Shown: positions 25,818 to 34,523 of the stretch, in pieces
How the letters are laid out: each line of letters opens with the position of its first letter
Position numbering within the stretch: the first letter of the stretch is position 1
Source of the DNA: Ruminococcus sp.
Lineage (GTDB): Bacteria; Bacillota; Clostridia; Oscillospirales; Ruminococcaceae
Direction of reading: 5' to 3'
Assembly (NCBI GenBank): GCA_017558505.1
Contig: JAFYUM010000024.1
Location: forward strand, 1 to 42,748
DNA: 42,748 bases
The notes under the pieces: model-generated
Database searches by the model: none
Told to the model about the DNA's origin: nothing
The model's input: only the letters and a program-made list of their open reading frames with translations
Program-made: the position numbers and the translations under genes

Positions 25818-26392
25818 AAACACTTGCTGTAATTCTGCTTTCAGCAATGCTGACAGATAACTTTGTACTTTCTAAATTCATGGGTATCTGCCCTTTTCTT
25901 GGCGTATCCAAAAAGCTTGACAGTGCCACAGGAATGGGTATTGCTGTAACATTTGTTATGATATGTGCCACCTGCGTTACATATCCCATACATTACTTTA
26001 TACTCGTGCCAAATAATCTTGCATATCTTGACACTGTTGTATTTATCCTTGTAATCGCTCTCTTTGTTCAGCTTGTTGAAACGGCTATGAAAAAGATGCT
26101 CCCCTCTTTATATAAAGCTCTCGGAGTATACCTGCCGCTTATTACAACAAATTGTGCTGTACTCGGTGTTACAGTGCTTAACATTGACAACGGTTTCACC
26201 TTCATCCAGTCAATCGGTAATTCACTTGGCGGAGGTCTTGGATTTCTTCTTGCTCTTGTAATTTTCTCGGGAGTTCGCAAAAAAATGGAATATGCAGATA
26301 TCCCCGAAACATTCAAGGGAGTTCCTGCAACTCTTATTGCCGCTTCGATAGTTTCCCTTAGCTTTATGGGCTTTTCGGGATTGTTCAGTTAA
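25814..26392 (+). CDS. rnfA: RnfA, membrane subunit of the Rnf complex
   Basis: 192 aa, six membrane segments, very close to family length. DNFVLSKFMGICPFLGVSKK and ITTNCAVLGV are hallmark segments; the cysteines in them are the RnfA ligands for the [2Fe-2S] centre shared with RnfE. RnfA and RnfE are inverted-topology homologues that form the electron and ion path through the membrane. Four-base ATGA overlap with rnfE; rnfB starts 12 bp later. Confidence 0.96.
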   Translation: MKTLAVILLSAMLTDNFVLSKFMGICPFLGVSKKLDSATGMGIAVTFVMICATCVTYPIHYFILVPNNLAYLDTVVFILVIALFVQLVETAMKKMLPSLYKALGVYLPLITTNCAVLGVTVLNIDNGFTFIQSIGNSLGGGLGFLLALVIFSGVRKKMEYADIPETFKGVPATLIAASIVSLSFMGFSGLFS

Positions 26393-26404
26393 GGGGGAAA
26401 TACT

Positions 26405-27184
26405 ATGACATATATTATTCCCGTTCTTATACTTGGAGTGTGCGGTCTTGCCGCAGGAATACTCCTGACAATTGCTTCAAAGTTATTCTATATCGAAGTT
26501 GATGAAAGAATTGAAAAAATCGGAGAAATACTTCCACAGGCTAATTGTGGCGCGTGTGGATTTGCAGGATGTAATGACTATGCTGATGCTATTGTAAATA
26601 ATAATGCAGCTACAAATCTCTGCCGTCCCGGCGGAGCTGAATGCGCTGCTAAAATTGCAGGTGTTCTTGGTACTGATGAGGATACTGTTATACCGATGAC
26701 CGCTGTTGTTAAATGTAATGGTGACTGCACTGCTGCCAAAATTCAATTTGAATTCAATGGTGTTCAGTCCTGCAAGGCAGTAAAACGCTTCTATGGTGGA
26801 AATGGCGTGTGTAAATATGGTTGTATTGGTCTGGGAGATTGTGCAGCTGTATGTGACCACAATGCTATAAAAATTGAAAAATCCCTTGCAAAAGTTATAC
26901 CGGCACTTTGTGTAGCATGCGGCAAATGTACGGCTGTATGTCCTAATCAGATTATTTCAATCCGACCGAAAGAAAAGTATATAGATGTTCTGTGTTCTTC
27001 ACAGGACAATGGAAAGGCAACAAAGCTTGCTTGCTCCAATGGCTGTATCGGCTGTAAAATCTGCGAGAAAAAATGTCCTGTAGGTGCTGTAAAGGTTGTA
27101 AATCTTCACGCTGAAATTGATTATGATAAATGTACATCCTGCGGAGAATGTAAAGCTGCCTGCCCTGTAAAGGTAATAAACTGA
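26405..27184 (+). CDS. rnfB: RnfB, ferredoxin-accepting iron-sulfur subunit
   Basis: 259 aa. An N-terminal membrane helix (about 3-28) is followed by the Fe-S domain CGACGFAGC with a later Cys, then CKYGCIGLGDCAAVC and three further ferredoxin-type motifs: CVACGKCTAVCP, CIGCKICEKKCP and CTSCGECKAACP. This many clusters fits clostridial RnfB. It takes electrons from reduced ferredoxin and passes them into the membrane core. Last gene of the operon, followed by a hairpin containing a repeat-element remnant. Ribosome-binding site AGGGGG. Confidence 0.96.
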   Translation: MTYIIPVLILGVCGLAAGILLTIASKLFYIEVDERIEKIGEILPQANCGACGFAGCNDYADAIVNNNAATNLCRPGGAECAAKIAGVLGTDEDTVIPMTAVVKCNGDCTAAKIQFEFNGVQSCKAVKRFYGGNGVCKYGCIGLGDCAAVCDHNAIKIEKSLAKVIPALCVACGKCTAVCPNQIISIRPKEKYIDVLCSSQDNGKATKLACSNGCIGCKICEKKCPVGAVKVVNLHAEIDYDKCTSCGECKAACPVKVIN

Positions 27185-27188
27185 ATGT

Positions 27189-27267
27189 AAAAACATCGCC
27201 TTTTTAAGTAGACTGTCTATACGGAAATATTTACGTATAGACAGTCTACTTACAGGCGATGTTTTTT
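27189..27267. terminator. Bidirectional terminator of rnf and the C_GCAxxG gene, with nested palindrome
   Basis: The outer stem (27189-27201 with 27254-27266) has A and T runs at its ends and serves both convergent genes. The space between its arms is almost all a second, perfect 17-bp stem (27206-27222 with 27235-27251), the short repeat-element copy C. Confidence 0.88.
27207..27250. repeat. MITE-like element remnant, copy C (44 bp palindrome)
   Basis: The left 25 bp (27207-27231) match the left terminal repeat of copy B at 20 of 25 positions, mismatches being mostly transitions. The core reads TATACGGAAATATT. Both flanks are TA, as in copy B. The interior is lost, leaving back-to-back terminal repeats. 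Confidence 0.65.
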
Positions 27268-27718
27268 ATTCATAGTCAGCAATAACAGTTTCAAGAATTT
27301 CTACAGCACTTTTTATCATTTTCGGGCATATATCCCCGAAAAGATTTTTTTCAGCAATTACAGCTTTTTCCTCAGGTTTTGTAAGGTCATAGCCAAGCAA
27401 GTCACGGCACACAATAGAGCGGTTTAACTCCTTGAAACGATTTGTGTAATCAACAGCTATTGCATACGCGCGGGATTTCTGTACACTGTTGCCAGCTTCA
27501 TAATGCCCGAATTTCAGACCTAAAACCATTAAAGCACCAGAAACTGCACCGCATATTTCAGCGTTTCTTGCTCCTCCGCCGAACTGTGTACCAAGCATTA
27601 ACGTAAGCTTTTCATCGAGTCCGAAATCTTCAGCAAAGGCAGTCAATACGGCCTGTGAACAATTATATCCCATTGTAAATAATTGAACAGCTTTATCTGA
27701 CTTTTTCATTAAATTCAT
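27266..27718 (-). CDS. C_GCAxxG_C_C family redox protein
   Basis: 150 aa, small soluble protein. It has the family's spaced cysteines: YNCSQAVL near residue 20, AEICGAVSGALMVLG in the middle, CRDLLGYDL, and a late Cys in GDICPKMI. Proteins of this family are common in anaerobes, often next to redox or molybdenum enzymes, and are thought to bind metal or carry out disulfide exchange; no precise role is established. It shares a terminator with rnfB but is on the other strand, so is probably regulated separately. Length and motif order are normal. Confidence 0.85.
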   Translation of the reverse strand: MNLMKKSDKAVQLFTMGYNCSQAVLTAFAEDFGLDEKLTLMLGTQFGGGARNAEICGAVSGALMVLGLKFGHYEAGNSVQKSRAYAIAVDYTNRFKELNRSIVCRDLLGYDLTKPEEKAVIAEKNLFGDICPKMIKSAVEILETVIADYE

Positions 27719-27727
27719 CCTTTACAT

Positions 27728-27764
27728 AAAAATAAAAGGACCATATCATAAGATATAGTCCTTT
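27728..27764 (-). terminator. Terminator of tRNA-Arg
   Basis: Stem AAAGGAC/GTCCTTT (27735-27741 and 27758-27764) extended by an inner ATATC/GATAT stem, with a T-rich tail on the minus strand. Confidence 0.75.
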
Positions 27765-27765
27765 G

Positions 27766-27842
27766 TGGCGTGCCTGAAGGGATTCGAACCCCTGACCTAC
27801 TGGTTCGTAGCCAGTCACTCTATCCAGCTGAGCTACAAGCAC
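27766..27842 (-). tRNA. tRNA-Arg (anticodon ACG)
   Basis: 77 nt including an encoded CCA end. The acceptor arms GTGCTTG/CAGGCAC pair with one G-T wobble. The D arm, anticodon loop CTACGAA (anticodon ACG at 27806-27808) and T loop TTCGAAT are canonical. The A of ACG is normally converted to inosine by TadA. Confidence 0.97.
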
Positions 27843-27863
27843 ATTGTCCTGACGACAATATAT

Positions 27864-27892
27864 ATTTTACCACTTTTCAAAACAAATGTCAA
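27864..27892 (-). promoter_or_regulatory. Promoter of tRNA-Arg
   Basis: Minus strand TTGACA (27887-27892), 17-bp spacer, TAAAAT (27864-27869), about 20 bp before the tRNA. Confidence 0.85.
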
Positions 27893-27980
27893 GCCTTTTT
27901 TCAAAATTTGTTGATTATGTTATTTTTACTAAATATTAATGATAGATATTATGCATATCGCTATTTTTCATATTAAACAC

Positions 27981-28009
27981 TTGACAAAGTATATCTTTTC
28001 CTGTATAAT
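27981..28009 (+). promoter_or_regulatory. Promoter of tRNA-Lys
   Basis: Perfect TTGACA (27981-27986), 17-bp spacer and TATAAT (28004-28009), about 38 bp before the mature tRNA. Confidence 0.9.
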
Positions 28010-28047
28010 ATATAAGGACGTTCGGCAAGGACGTAAAAATTTAATAT

Positions 28048-28120
28048 GAGACATTAGCTCAGTCGGTAGAGCATACGCCTTTTAAGCGTAGGGTCGAGGG
28101 TTCAAATCCCTCATGTCTCA
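28048..28120 (+). tRNA. tRNA-Lys (anticodon TTT)
   Basis: 73 nt, CCA not encoded. Acceptor GAGACAT/ATGTCTC pairs perfectly; D stem GCTC/GAGC; anticodon stem TACGC/GCGTA with loop CTTTTAA (anticodon 28081-28083); T loop TTCAAAT. Own promoter and terminator, so a single-tRNA unit. Confidence 0.98.
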
Positions 28121-28126
28121 CTTTTA

Positions 28127-28152
28127 ACTCCGCAGATCACTGCGGAGTTTTT
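28127..28152 (+). terminator. Terminator of tRNA-Lys
   Basis: Perfect stem ACTCCGCAG/CTGCGGAGT with a 4-nt loop, followed by TTTTTG. Confidence 0.92.
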
Positions 28153-28166
28153 GTTCTTTATCAAAT

Positions 28167-28194
28167 CAGGGATATCATATTTACGATATCCCTG
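28167..28194 (-). terminator. Hairpin after glgA, probable weak terminator
   Basis: Perfect 10-bp stem CAGGGATATC/GATATCCCTG with an 8-nt loop, 8 bp after the glgA stop. The downstream minus-strand sequence lacks a good T run. Confidence 0.5.
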
Positions 28195-28201
28195 TTCGAC
28201 G

Positions 28202-29620
28202 TTATTCTTCTATAAGATTTTCAAACATACCAATATAAAGCCCAGCCGAAGCCTTCCAACTGTAATCGCACAACATTGCACGTCTTACAAGATCTTGCCA
28301 CTTTTCCTTGTTGTCATAGTCGCACTTTGCACGTCTTACAGCGTCGAGCATATCATCAGCATTGAACGTCTGGAATGTAAAGCCATTTCCATTAACACCA
28401 CCGTTATCACGTACTGTATCACGCAAGCCACCTGTTTCACGGACTATGGGTATAGTTCCGTAACGCATGGCGATAAGTTGTGCAAGACCACAGGGCTCGC
28501 TCATGGACGGCATAAGGAACATATCGGAACCAGCATATATTTTACGTGCAAGAACTGAATTAAATTCAGTAGTAACAGACACTCTGTCAGGATACCTTCT
28601 TGACATTTCTATAAAAAATTCCTCATATATCCTTTCACCACTTCCCAACACAGCAAATTTTACATCCATGTTCAAAATCTGCTCAAACACACATCTTATG
28701 AGGTCTATTCCTTTATGCTTTACCATTCGTGTTACAATTCCGATAACAGGCTCATCACCATCAGTAAGGTTAAGCTCGTTAAGAAGTGATTTTTTACACA
28801 TCTGTTTACCCGAAATATCGCCCTTGGAATAATTACACACAATATCTGAATCTTCTTCGGGATTATACATATTTTCATCTATACCGTTGAGTATGCCAAT
28901 CATCTTGTATCTCTTTGATGTGAGTATACGATCCAATCCATGGGCATACCACTGGTCAAGAAGCTCCTTTGCATACTGTGGCGATACGGCGATAATCTTA
29001 TCGGTTGTTTCAATTGCACCTTTCAGCATATTTATATAGCCGTCATATTCAAGTATACCTGCGTTATAACGTGGAATACCCATAAGCTCATCAAGAACTT
29101 CCATGCCATATCTGCCCTGATATTCAATATTGTGTATAGTAAACGTAGTTTTAATTTTGTCATATCCCTGCTGATATCTGTAATATAATTTATAGTAAAC
29201 AGGGATAAGAGCTGTCTGCCAATCGTTGCAGCTGATGATATCAGGCATGAATCCTATGTATTTGAGCATTTCAAGGACAGCTCTGCAAAAAAAAACAAAT
29301 CTTTCGCAGTCGTCATAAAATCCGTACATTCCGTCCCTGTCAAAGTAATATTCGTTATCTATAAAATAATAAACAATTCCGTTTCTTTTAACTTTATATA
29401 TGCCGCAGTACTGCTTACGCCAGGAAACATCTACTGTAATACTTGCAACAAATTCCATTTCATCACGTACTTCCGCAGATATCGACTTATACAGCGGAAT
29501 GACTACAGCACAGCTGTGACCGACTTCGGCAATCGCTTTTGGAAGTGAACCTATCACATCACCAAGACCGCCTGATGAAGCAAATGGCACAGCCTCGCTT
29601 GCTGCAAAAAGTATATTCAT
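28202..29620 (-). CDS. glgA: Glycogen synthase (ADP-glucose), GT5
   Basis: 472 aa. Extends alpha-1,4-glucan from ADP-glucose. Two Rossmann lobes: the N-terminal lobe starts LFAASEAVPFASSGGLGDV, and the C-terminal lobe has GIVTRMVKHKGIDLI and PSMSEPCGLAQL with the Glu that contacts donor phosphate. At the ADP-glucose lysine (Lys15 of the E. coli KTGGL motif) this protein has Ser15 (SSGGL). All other GT5 landmarks look intact and the length is normal. Last gene of the glgB-glgC-glgD-glgA run, separated from glgD by an internal terminator-like hairpin that may lower its expression. Confidence 0.94.
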   Translation of the reverse strand: MNILFAASEAVPFASSGGLGDVIGSLPKAIAEVGHSCAVVIPLYKSISAEVRDEMEFVASITVDVSWRKQYCGIYKVKRNGIVYYFIDNEYYFDRDGMYGFYDDCERFVFFCRAVLEMLKYIGFMPDIISCNDWQTALIPVYYKLYYRYQQGYDKIKTTFTIHNIEYQGRYGMEVLDELMGIPRYNAGILEYDGYINMLKGAIETTDKIIAVSPQYAKELLDQWYAHGLDRILTSKRYKMIGILNGIDENMYNPEEDSDIVCNYSKGDISGKQMCKKSLLNELNLTDGDEPVIGIVTRMVKHKGIDLIRCVFEQILNMDVKFAVLGSGERIYEEFFIEMSRRYPDRVSVTTEFNSVLARKIYAGSDMFLMPSMSEPCGLAQLIAMRYGTIPIVRETGGLRDTVRDNGGVNGNGFTFQTFNADDMLDAVRRAKCDYDNKEKWQDLVRRAMLCDYSWKASAGLYIGMFENLIEE

Positions 29621-29670
29621 AAAATCAGTATCCTTTCATATTTTCAATTATGCCCTGCATTTCTGTCAGT

Positions 29671-29702
29671 AAAAAAGCAGGGAACAACTGTCCCCTGCTT
29701 TA
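29671..29702 (-). terminator. Hairpin between glgD and glgA, terminator or attenuator
   Basis: Stem AAAGCAGGG/CCCTGCTTT followed by TTTTTT on the minus strand. No promoter was found between it and glgA, so glgA probably depends on read-through. Confidence 0.75.
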
Positions 29703-29710
29703 CAATAACG

Positions 29711-30832
29711 TCATATTTTGCCGTTCTTTTTGATGTATACAGGATAAGTTTCTGAACCATTCAGTATTTTATCACTTCTGATTTCAACATTCTTATCAGT
29801 AATAATCTCGCAAATTCTACAGTTATCGCCGATTGTGGTACCCTGCATTATTACAGAATCCTTTATAACAGTTCCCTTTCCAACTTTAACACCTCTGAAA
29901 AGTATGGAATTTTCAACTGTTCCTTCGATAATACAACCGTCAGCAATAAGTGAATTTTTAATATTGGATTCAAGTCCGTACTTAACAGGAGCATTATCGC
30001 CTACCTTTGTATAAACAGGTGTCTTGGGCATAAATAATGCACGTCGTGTTTCGCTGTCAAGAAGACGTTTATTTGCTGCAAAATAAGCTTCTGTGCTATC
30101 GATACGCATAAAGAGATCCTTATGCTCAAATCCCATAATTTTATATCCGCACTCTTTATTCTGCAGAATTTCCTTTGTAAGGCTGAATGTGTTTCTGCTT
30201 ACAGAATCAAATACAATCTGCTTGAGAAGCTCCTTACTGATTATAAGCATTTCAAGCCACTGATTACATTCACCTTTGATTTTAGGATTTACAAGTACAT
30301 CCTTTACATAATTCTCCTCATCAAACTGAAGAATAGTCGTAGATGTATTTTTTGCCTCGTCATAATAACCCTTACCGTAAATAAGAGTAATATCTGCACC
30401 TGTGTTCTTATGCTGTTCAAGTACAGGATTAAAATCAATTGTTGTCACTATATCACAATTTGAAAGAATTACATACTGTGCATTTGAATGCTCCACAAAA
30501 CTCCATATATTGGCAAGAGCATCCAGTCTGCCCTTGTAAATACCGCCTGTCTGGCTATATGGAGGAAGAAGATGAAGTCCACCTTTTTTACGTGCAAGAT
30601 CCCAATCACGTCCTGATCCAAGGTGGTCAAGAAGTGAGCCATAGTTCGCCTTTGTTATAACTCCGACAGCTGCAACTCCTGAATTTACAAGGTTAGAAAG
30701 GGGAAAATCAATCAGTCTGTATCTTCCGCCAAAAGGAATAGAACCCATTGTTCTGTGCTCTGTAAGTTCGCTTACAGAAGAATCGTGCATACTTGCGAAT
30801 ACAAGTCCAAGAACATTATAATTTACACTCAT
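29711..30832 (-). CDS. glgD: GlgD, regulatory subunit of ADP-glucose pyrophosphorylase
   Basis: 373 aa homologue of GlgC. The glycine-rich pyrophosphorylase loop (GGxGxRL in GlgC) is replaced by FASMHDSSVSELTEHR, while the following [13 protein letters not shown] segment is kept. This is the known pattern of Firmicute GlgD, which has little catalytic activity alone and raises GlgC activity in a heterotetramer. The C-terminus is a left-handed beta-helix with hexapeptide repeats (SLIADGCIIEG, VKVGKGTVIKD). Only 16 bp from glgC, so stoichiometric co-expression is likely. Confidence 0.93.
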   Translation of the reverse strand: MSVNYNVLGLVFASMHDSSVSELTEHRTMGSIPFGGRYRLIDFPLSNLVNSGVAAVGVITKANYGSLLDHLGSGRDWDLARKKGGLHLLPPYSQTGGIYKGRLDALANIWSFVEHSNAQYVILSNCDIVTTIDFNPVLEQHKNTGADITLIYGKGYYDEAKNTSTTILQFDEENYVKDVLVNPKIKGECNQWLEMLIISKELLKQIVFDSVSRNTFSLTKEILQNKECGYKIMGFEHKDLFMRIDSTEAYFAANKRLLDSETRRALFMPKTPVYTKVGDNAPVKYGLESNIKNSLIADGCIIEGTVENSILFRGVKVGKGTVIKDSVIMQGTTIGDNCRICEIITDKNVEIRSDKILNGSETYPVYIKKNGKI

Positions 30833-30848
30833 TTTTATAAACCTCCAC

Positions 30849-32075
30849 TCAGATATTCTCGCCGATAATCTGTTTGGGTTCTACGGATTTATCGCCTGAT
30901 ACTGTTACATTATGACCAACAACTGCAATACCCCAGTCGTCTTTGTTTTCTACAAGTTCGGGACTTTTGCCGATATGAGCACCACTTTCGATTACACTGT
31001 CACTGCCAATAATTGCATACTCTACAACTGCACCCGATTTAATAACTGCTCCCGGCATTACTATACTGTAATTTACAACAGCATCTTCCTCTACAGTTAC
31101 TCCTGCAAAAAGAACAGAAAAATCAACTGAACCGTCAATTACACTACCCTCTGCAATCATGGAGTTTTCAATTTTTGCATTATTACCTACATACTGAGGT
31201 GGAACATAACTGCTTCTGGAATAGATTCTCCAGCTCTTATCATGGAGATCAAGAGGAAGTGCAGGACTGAGAAGATCCATATTTGCTTCCCAGAGAGAAT
31301 CAAGAGTTCCAACATCCTTCCAGTAGCCTTCAAATTCATATGCAAACAGACGCTGTTCATCACGGAGCATGGAAGTGATGATATCCTTACCAAAGTCCTT
31401 TGACCAGCTCTCTCCCCTGTCACGCTTTGCATTTGCATCTTCTTCGTTTTCAATAAGATACTTTTCAAGCTTTTTCCAGCTGAATACATATATACCCATT
31501 GAGGCTAGGGTTGATTTTGGCTCCTTGGGCTTTTCTACGAAATCAACAACCTTTCTGTTCTCGTCACATATCATAATACCAAATCTTGATGCCTCCGCAA
31601 GAGGTACATCAATAACTGAAATAGTACAATCAGCCTCATTTGCAATATGGAAATCCACCATTTTGGAATAATCCATTTTATAAATATGGTCACCGCCAAG
31701 TACAACTACATATTCAGGATCGTAACGTCTGATAAAGTCCATATTCTGATAAATAGCATTTGCTGTACCTTCATACCATGAAGCTCCTGCCTGTGACTCG
31801 TAAGGGGGAAGTACATGAACTCCACCGTTCATCTTGTCGAGATCCCATGGCTGACCGTTTCCGATATACTCATTAAGTACAAGAGGCTGATACTGGGTAA
31901 GTACGCCCACTGTATCAATACCGGAATTTGTACAATTAGAGAGAGGGAAATCAATGAGTCTGTACTTGCCGCCATAAGGAACGGCAGGCTTTGCTACATT
32001 TTTTGTAAGAGCGTACAATCTGCTTCCCTGACCGCCGGCAAGCAGCATTGCTACGACTTTTTTCTTTGTATACAT
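30849..32075 (-). CDS. glgC: Glucose-1-phosphate adenylyltransferase, catalytic subunit
   Basis: 408 aa. Makes ADP-glucose from ATP and glucose 1-phosphate, the committed step of glycogen synthesis. Full nucleotide loop [13 protein letters not shown], the [19 protein letters not shown] segment, [10 protein letters not shown] (metal-binding Asp) and FVEKPKEP (sugar-phosphate lysine). C-terminal beta-helix for allosteric effectors and oligomerisation. GGAGGA ribosome-binding site. It follows glgB after 111 bp that hold a TTGAC...GTCAA inverted repeat (32154-32174) but no convincing promoter. Confidence 0.96.
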   Translation of the reverse strand: MYTKKKVVAMLLAGGQGSRLYALTKNVAKPAVPYGGKYRLIDFPLSNCTNSGIDTVGVLTQYQPLVLNEYIGNGQPWDLDKMNGGVHVLPPYESQAGASWYEGTANAIYQNMDFIRRYDPEYVVVLGGDHIYKMDYSKMVDFHIANEADCTISVIDVPLAEASRFGIMICDENRKVVDFVEKPKEPKSTLASMGIYVFSWKKLEKYLIENEEDANAKRDRGESWSKDFGKDIITSMLRDEQRLFAYEFEGYWKDVGTLDSLWEANMDLLSPALPLDLHDKSWRIYSRSSYVPPQYVGNNAKIENSMIAEGSVIDGSVDFSVLFAGVTVEEDAVVNYSIVMPGAVIKSGAVVEYAIIGSDSVIESGAHIGKSPELVENKDDWGIAVVGHNVTVSGDKSVEPKQIIGENI

Positions 32076-32186
32076 AGTTTATATTCCTCCATTTTAACCT
32101 TTTGCAAAGACACCACAGCTTCCGATAAAACTGATGAAATTATCTATGCACTATTGACTTGAAACTCCTGTCAAAAAAGGTTATTA

Positions 32187-34175
32187 TCATTTATTATCAG
32201 CTGTCTTTTTCTTACCAGTTTTCGTATTAGTTTTTTTCGGCTCTGCAATTACTTTATCATCTGTGGAAACTGTCTTTTTTCTCACAGATGTTTTAAGATA
32301 CATTACCGAGAGAGGTGCAAGTGTCATTGAAATACTATTATCAAATCCGTGCATAGGAATATTTTCCGATTTATATGATTTCGCTGATACACCTGAACCG
32401 CCAAATTCTTCAGCATCGGTATTGAATACTACTCTGTAGGTTCCCTTTTTCGGCACGCCAATACGATAATCATCACGCTGAACAGGAACAAAATTGCATA
32501 CAGCAATTATTTCGTTTCCTTCATCATCTATACGTCTGAATGCAATAACACTCTGCTTATAGTCGTCATTGGAAATCCAACTGAAACCTGACCAATCAGC
32601 CTCGTTCTGCCATAGCGGTGTACAGTCAAGATAGAATTTGTTGAGTTTCTTTACGTATTCGTGTATTCTCTTATTATATGGATTATTATCAATGAGCTCC
32701 CAGTCAAGCCGAGTTTTGTAATTCCATTCATTATACTGTGCAAATTCCTGTCCCATAAACAATAGTTTCTTACCTGGATGAGCCATCATATATGCAAGGA
32801 ATGCACGATATGAGGAGAATTTCTGTTCTCCCTCGCCTGGCATTTTTTCAATCATGGAGCATTTGCCATACACAACTTCATCATGAGAAATCGGAAGAAA
32901 GTAATTCTCGGAGAAAGCATAAAAGAATGAGAATGTAAGCTTGTCATGATTAAAGGAACGGTAAATTGGATCCAACGACATATAGCTTAACATATCGTTC
33001 ATCCAGCCCATATTCCACTTGAAATTGAAACCGAGTCCGCCCATGCTTGTAGGCTTTGTAACCATCGGCCACGCTGTTGATTCCTCAGCTATCATAAGAG
33101 CTTCGGAATGCATGGAAAAAATTGCTTCATTCAGTCTTTTCAAAAACTCTACAGCTTCAAGATTTTCGTTTCCGCCGTTAATATTTGCAGCCCATTCACC
33201 GTCACGTCTGTCATAGTCAAGATAGAGCATTGATGCAACAGCATCTACACGCAGACCGTCAACGTGCATTTCAGTAAACCAGTAATTAGCACTTGAAATA
33301 AGGAATGAGCAAACCTCAGGCTTTCCGTAATCAAATACGTGAGTACCCCATGCTTTATGCTCTTTCTTTCTTGAATCCGTATACTCGTAACAGCACGTAC
33401 CGTCAAACTCATATAATCCCGGCGCATCTTTGGGGAAATGTGCAGGTACCCAGTCAAGTATTATTCCGATTCCTGCCTGATGGAACATATCAACCATGCA
33501 GCGGAAATCATCGGGTGTACCATATCTTGATGTGGGTGCAAAATAACCTGTTACCTGATATCCCCATGAACCGTCAAATGGAAATTCTGTAAGCGGCATA
33601 AGCTCCACATGAGTATATGACATCTTTTTAAGATATGGAATAATTCTTTTTGCAAAATTGATATAGGAAGTAAAAACTTCTTCTTTGCCTGTATTATACC
33701 ATGAATTGAGATGTACCTCATAGACATTCATCGGGCTTTTATATACAGAGCGTTTTTTCTTTTCCTCATACCACTGTTTGTCATTCCATGTGTAGTCGCT
33801 TTCATATATCTTCGACGCAGTGGCGGGACGTGTTTCAAAATGTGTACCATAAGGATCTGATTTCAGAAGTATACGTCCGTCTTTTGTCTCTATACTGTAT
33901 TTATAGATATCATAGTGTTCAAGTTTAGGTATATCGACCTCCCATATTCCGTCCGATATAAGAGTCATGGGATTTTTATTACGATTCCATTCGTTAAAAT
34001 CACCAACAACCGAAACACTCACCGCATTAGGAGCCCATACTCTGAATCTGTAATAGGTAGTCCGTCCTTTTTTATGTGAATGTACTCCGAAGAATTTCCA
34101 TGCTTCAAAATTCTTTCCCTGATAATAAAGGTAAAGTGGAAATTCATCGACTTTCTTGTTATTATTAACTGACAT
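32187..34175 (-). CDS. glgB: 1,4-alpha-glucan branching enzyme (GH13, CBM48)
   Basis: 662 aa. Introduces alpha-1,6 branches into glycogen. An N-terminal CBM48 domain (about 30-125: FRVWAPNAVSVSVVGDFNEW) precedes the GH13 barrel: VELMPLTEFPFDGSWGYQVTGYFAP, nucleophile Asp in DGLRVDAVASMLY, acid Glu in MIAEESTAWP, and the transition-state Asp in PISHDEVVYGK. The C-terminal beta domain is followed by a short Lys/Thr-rich tail. First gene of the glg operon, with its own promoter and a GGGGG ribosome-binding site. Confidence 0.96.
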   Translation of the reverse strand: MSVNNNKKVDEFPLYLYYQGKNFEAWKFFGVHSHKKGRTTYYRFRVWAPNAVSVSVVGDFNEWNRNKNPMTLISDGIWEVDIPKLEHYDIYKYSIETKDGRILLKSDPYGTHFETRPATASKIYESDYTWNDKQWYEEKKKRSVYKSPMNVYEVHLNSWYNTGKEEVFTSYINFAKRIIPYLKKMSYTHVELMPLTEFPFDGSWGYQVTGYFAPTSRYGTPDDFRCMVDMFHQAGIGIILDWVPAHFPKDAPGLYEFDGTCCYEYTDSRKKEHKAWGTHVFDYGKPEVCSFLISSANYWFTEMHVDGLRVDAVASMLYLDYDRRDGEWAANINGGNENLEAVEFLKRLNEAIFSMHSEALMIAEESTAWPMVTKPTSMGGLGFNFKWNMGWMNDMLSYMSLDPIYRSFNHDKLTFSFFYAFSENYFLPISHDEVVYGKCSMIEKMPGEGEQKFSSYRAFLAYMMAHPGKKLLFMGQEFAQYNEWNYKTRLDWELIDNNPYNKRIHEYVKKLNKFYLDCTPLWQNEADWSGFSWISNDDYKQSVIAFRRIDDEGNEIIAVCNFVPVQRDDYRIGVPKKGTYRVVFNTDAEEFGGSGVSAKSYKSENIPMHGFDNSISMTLAPLSVMYLKTSVRKKTVSTDDKVIAEPKKTNTKTGKKKTADNK

Positions 34176-34523
34176 AATTCAGCCCCCTTTTGCTAATAAC
34201 CAACGCAAATCCTTTTTAGAGCGTCGCTGTTTTAACACATGATATAAATCGCATATTACATCAATAAATATTATATCAGAATTCTGTTCATTTATCAAGT
34301 TTTTTTGCAAATTTGCACAATATTTCAGATAATGATATAAATATTTGTGGTGTTTTATGTGCAATTTGCCATACTCAAAGCAGCTATACTGTTAAATTGT
34401 TTTTGTTCATATGTTTATAATGACAAACTGTTAAGGATTTGTTTACAAAGGTGAATAAACGACACAATAGAGACTGAGTTAATAATTTTCGACTATTTCA
34501 TATGATACACTGAATGTTGGACA
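34176..34523. other. Intergenic region between spoIIE and glgB
   Basis: 348 bp without a credible gene. The half next to glgB holds the glgB promoter and an 88-nt leader. The half next to spoIIE (34380-34523) is AT-rich, and I found no clear terminator for spoIIE there. A 61-codon open frame in the leader overlaps the promoter and looks random. Confidence 0.6.
34270..34298 (-). promoter_or_regulatory. Promoter of the glycogen operon
   Basis: Minus strand TTGATA (34293-34298), 17-bp spacer, TATAAT (34270-34275), with an 88-nt leader before glgB. Confidence 0.8.

Noticed and set aside
32154..32174. TTGAC...GTCAA inverted repeat before glgC as a promoter or operator
   Set aside because: The -35-like TTGACA has no -10 at a workable distance, and the repeat is short enough to be chance.
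34179..34364. 61-codon minus-strand frame before glgB
   Set aside because: It begins upstream of the glgB promoter, spans it, has no ribosome-binding site and no recognisable sequence.
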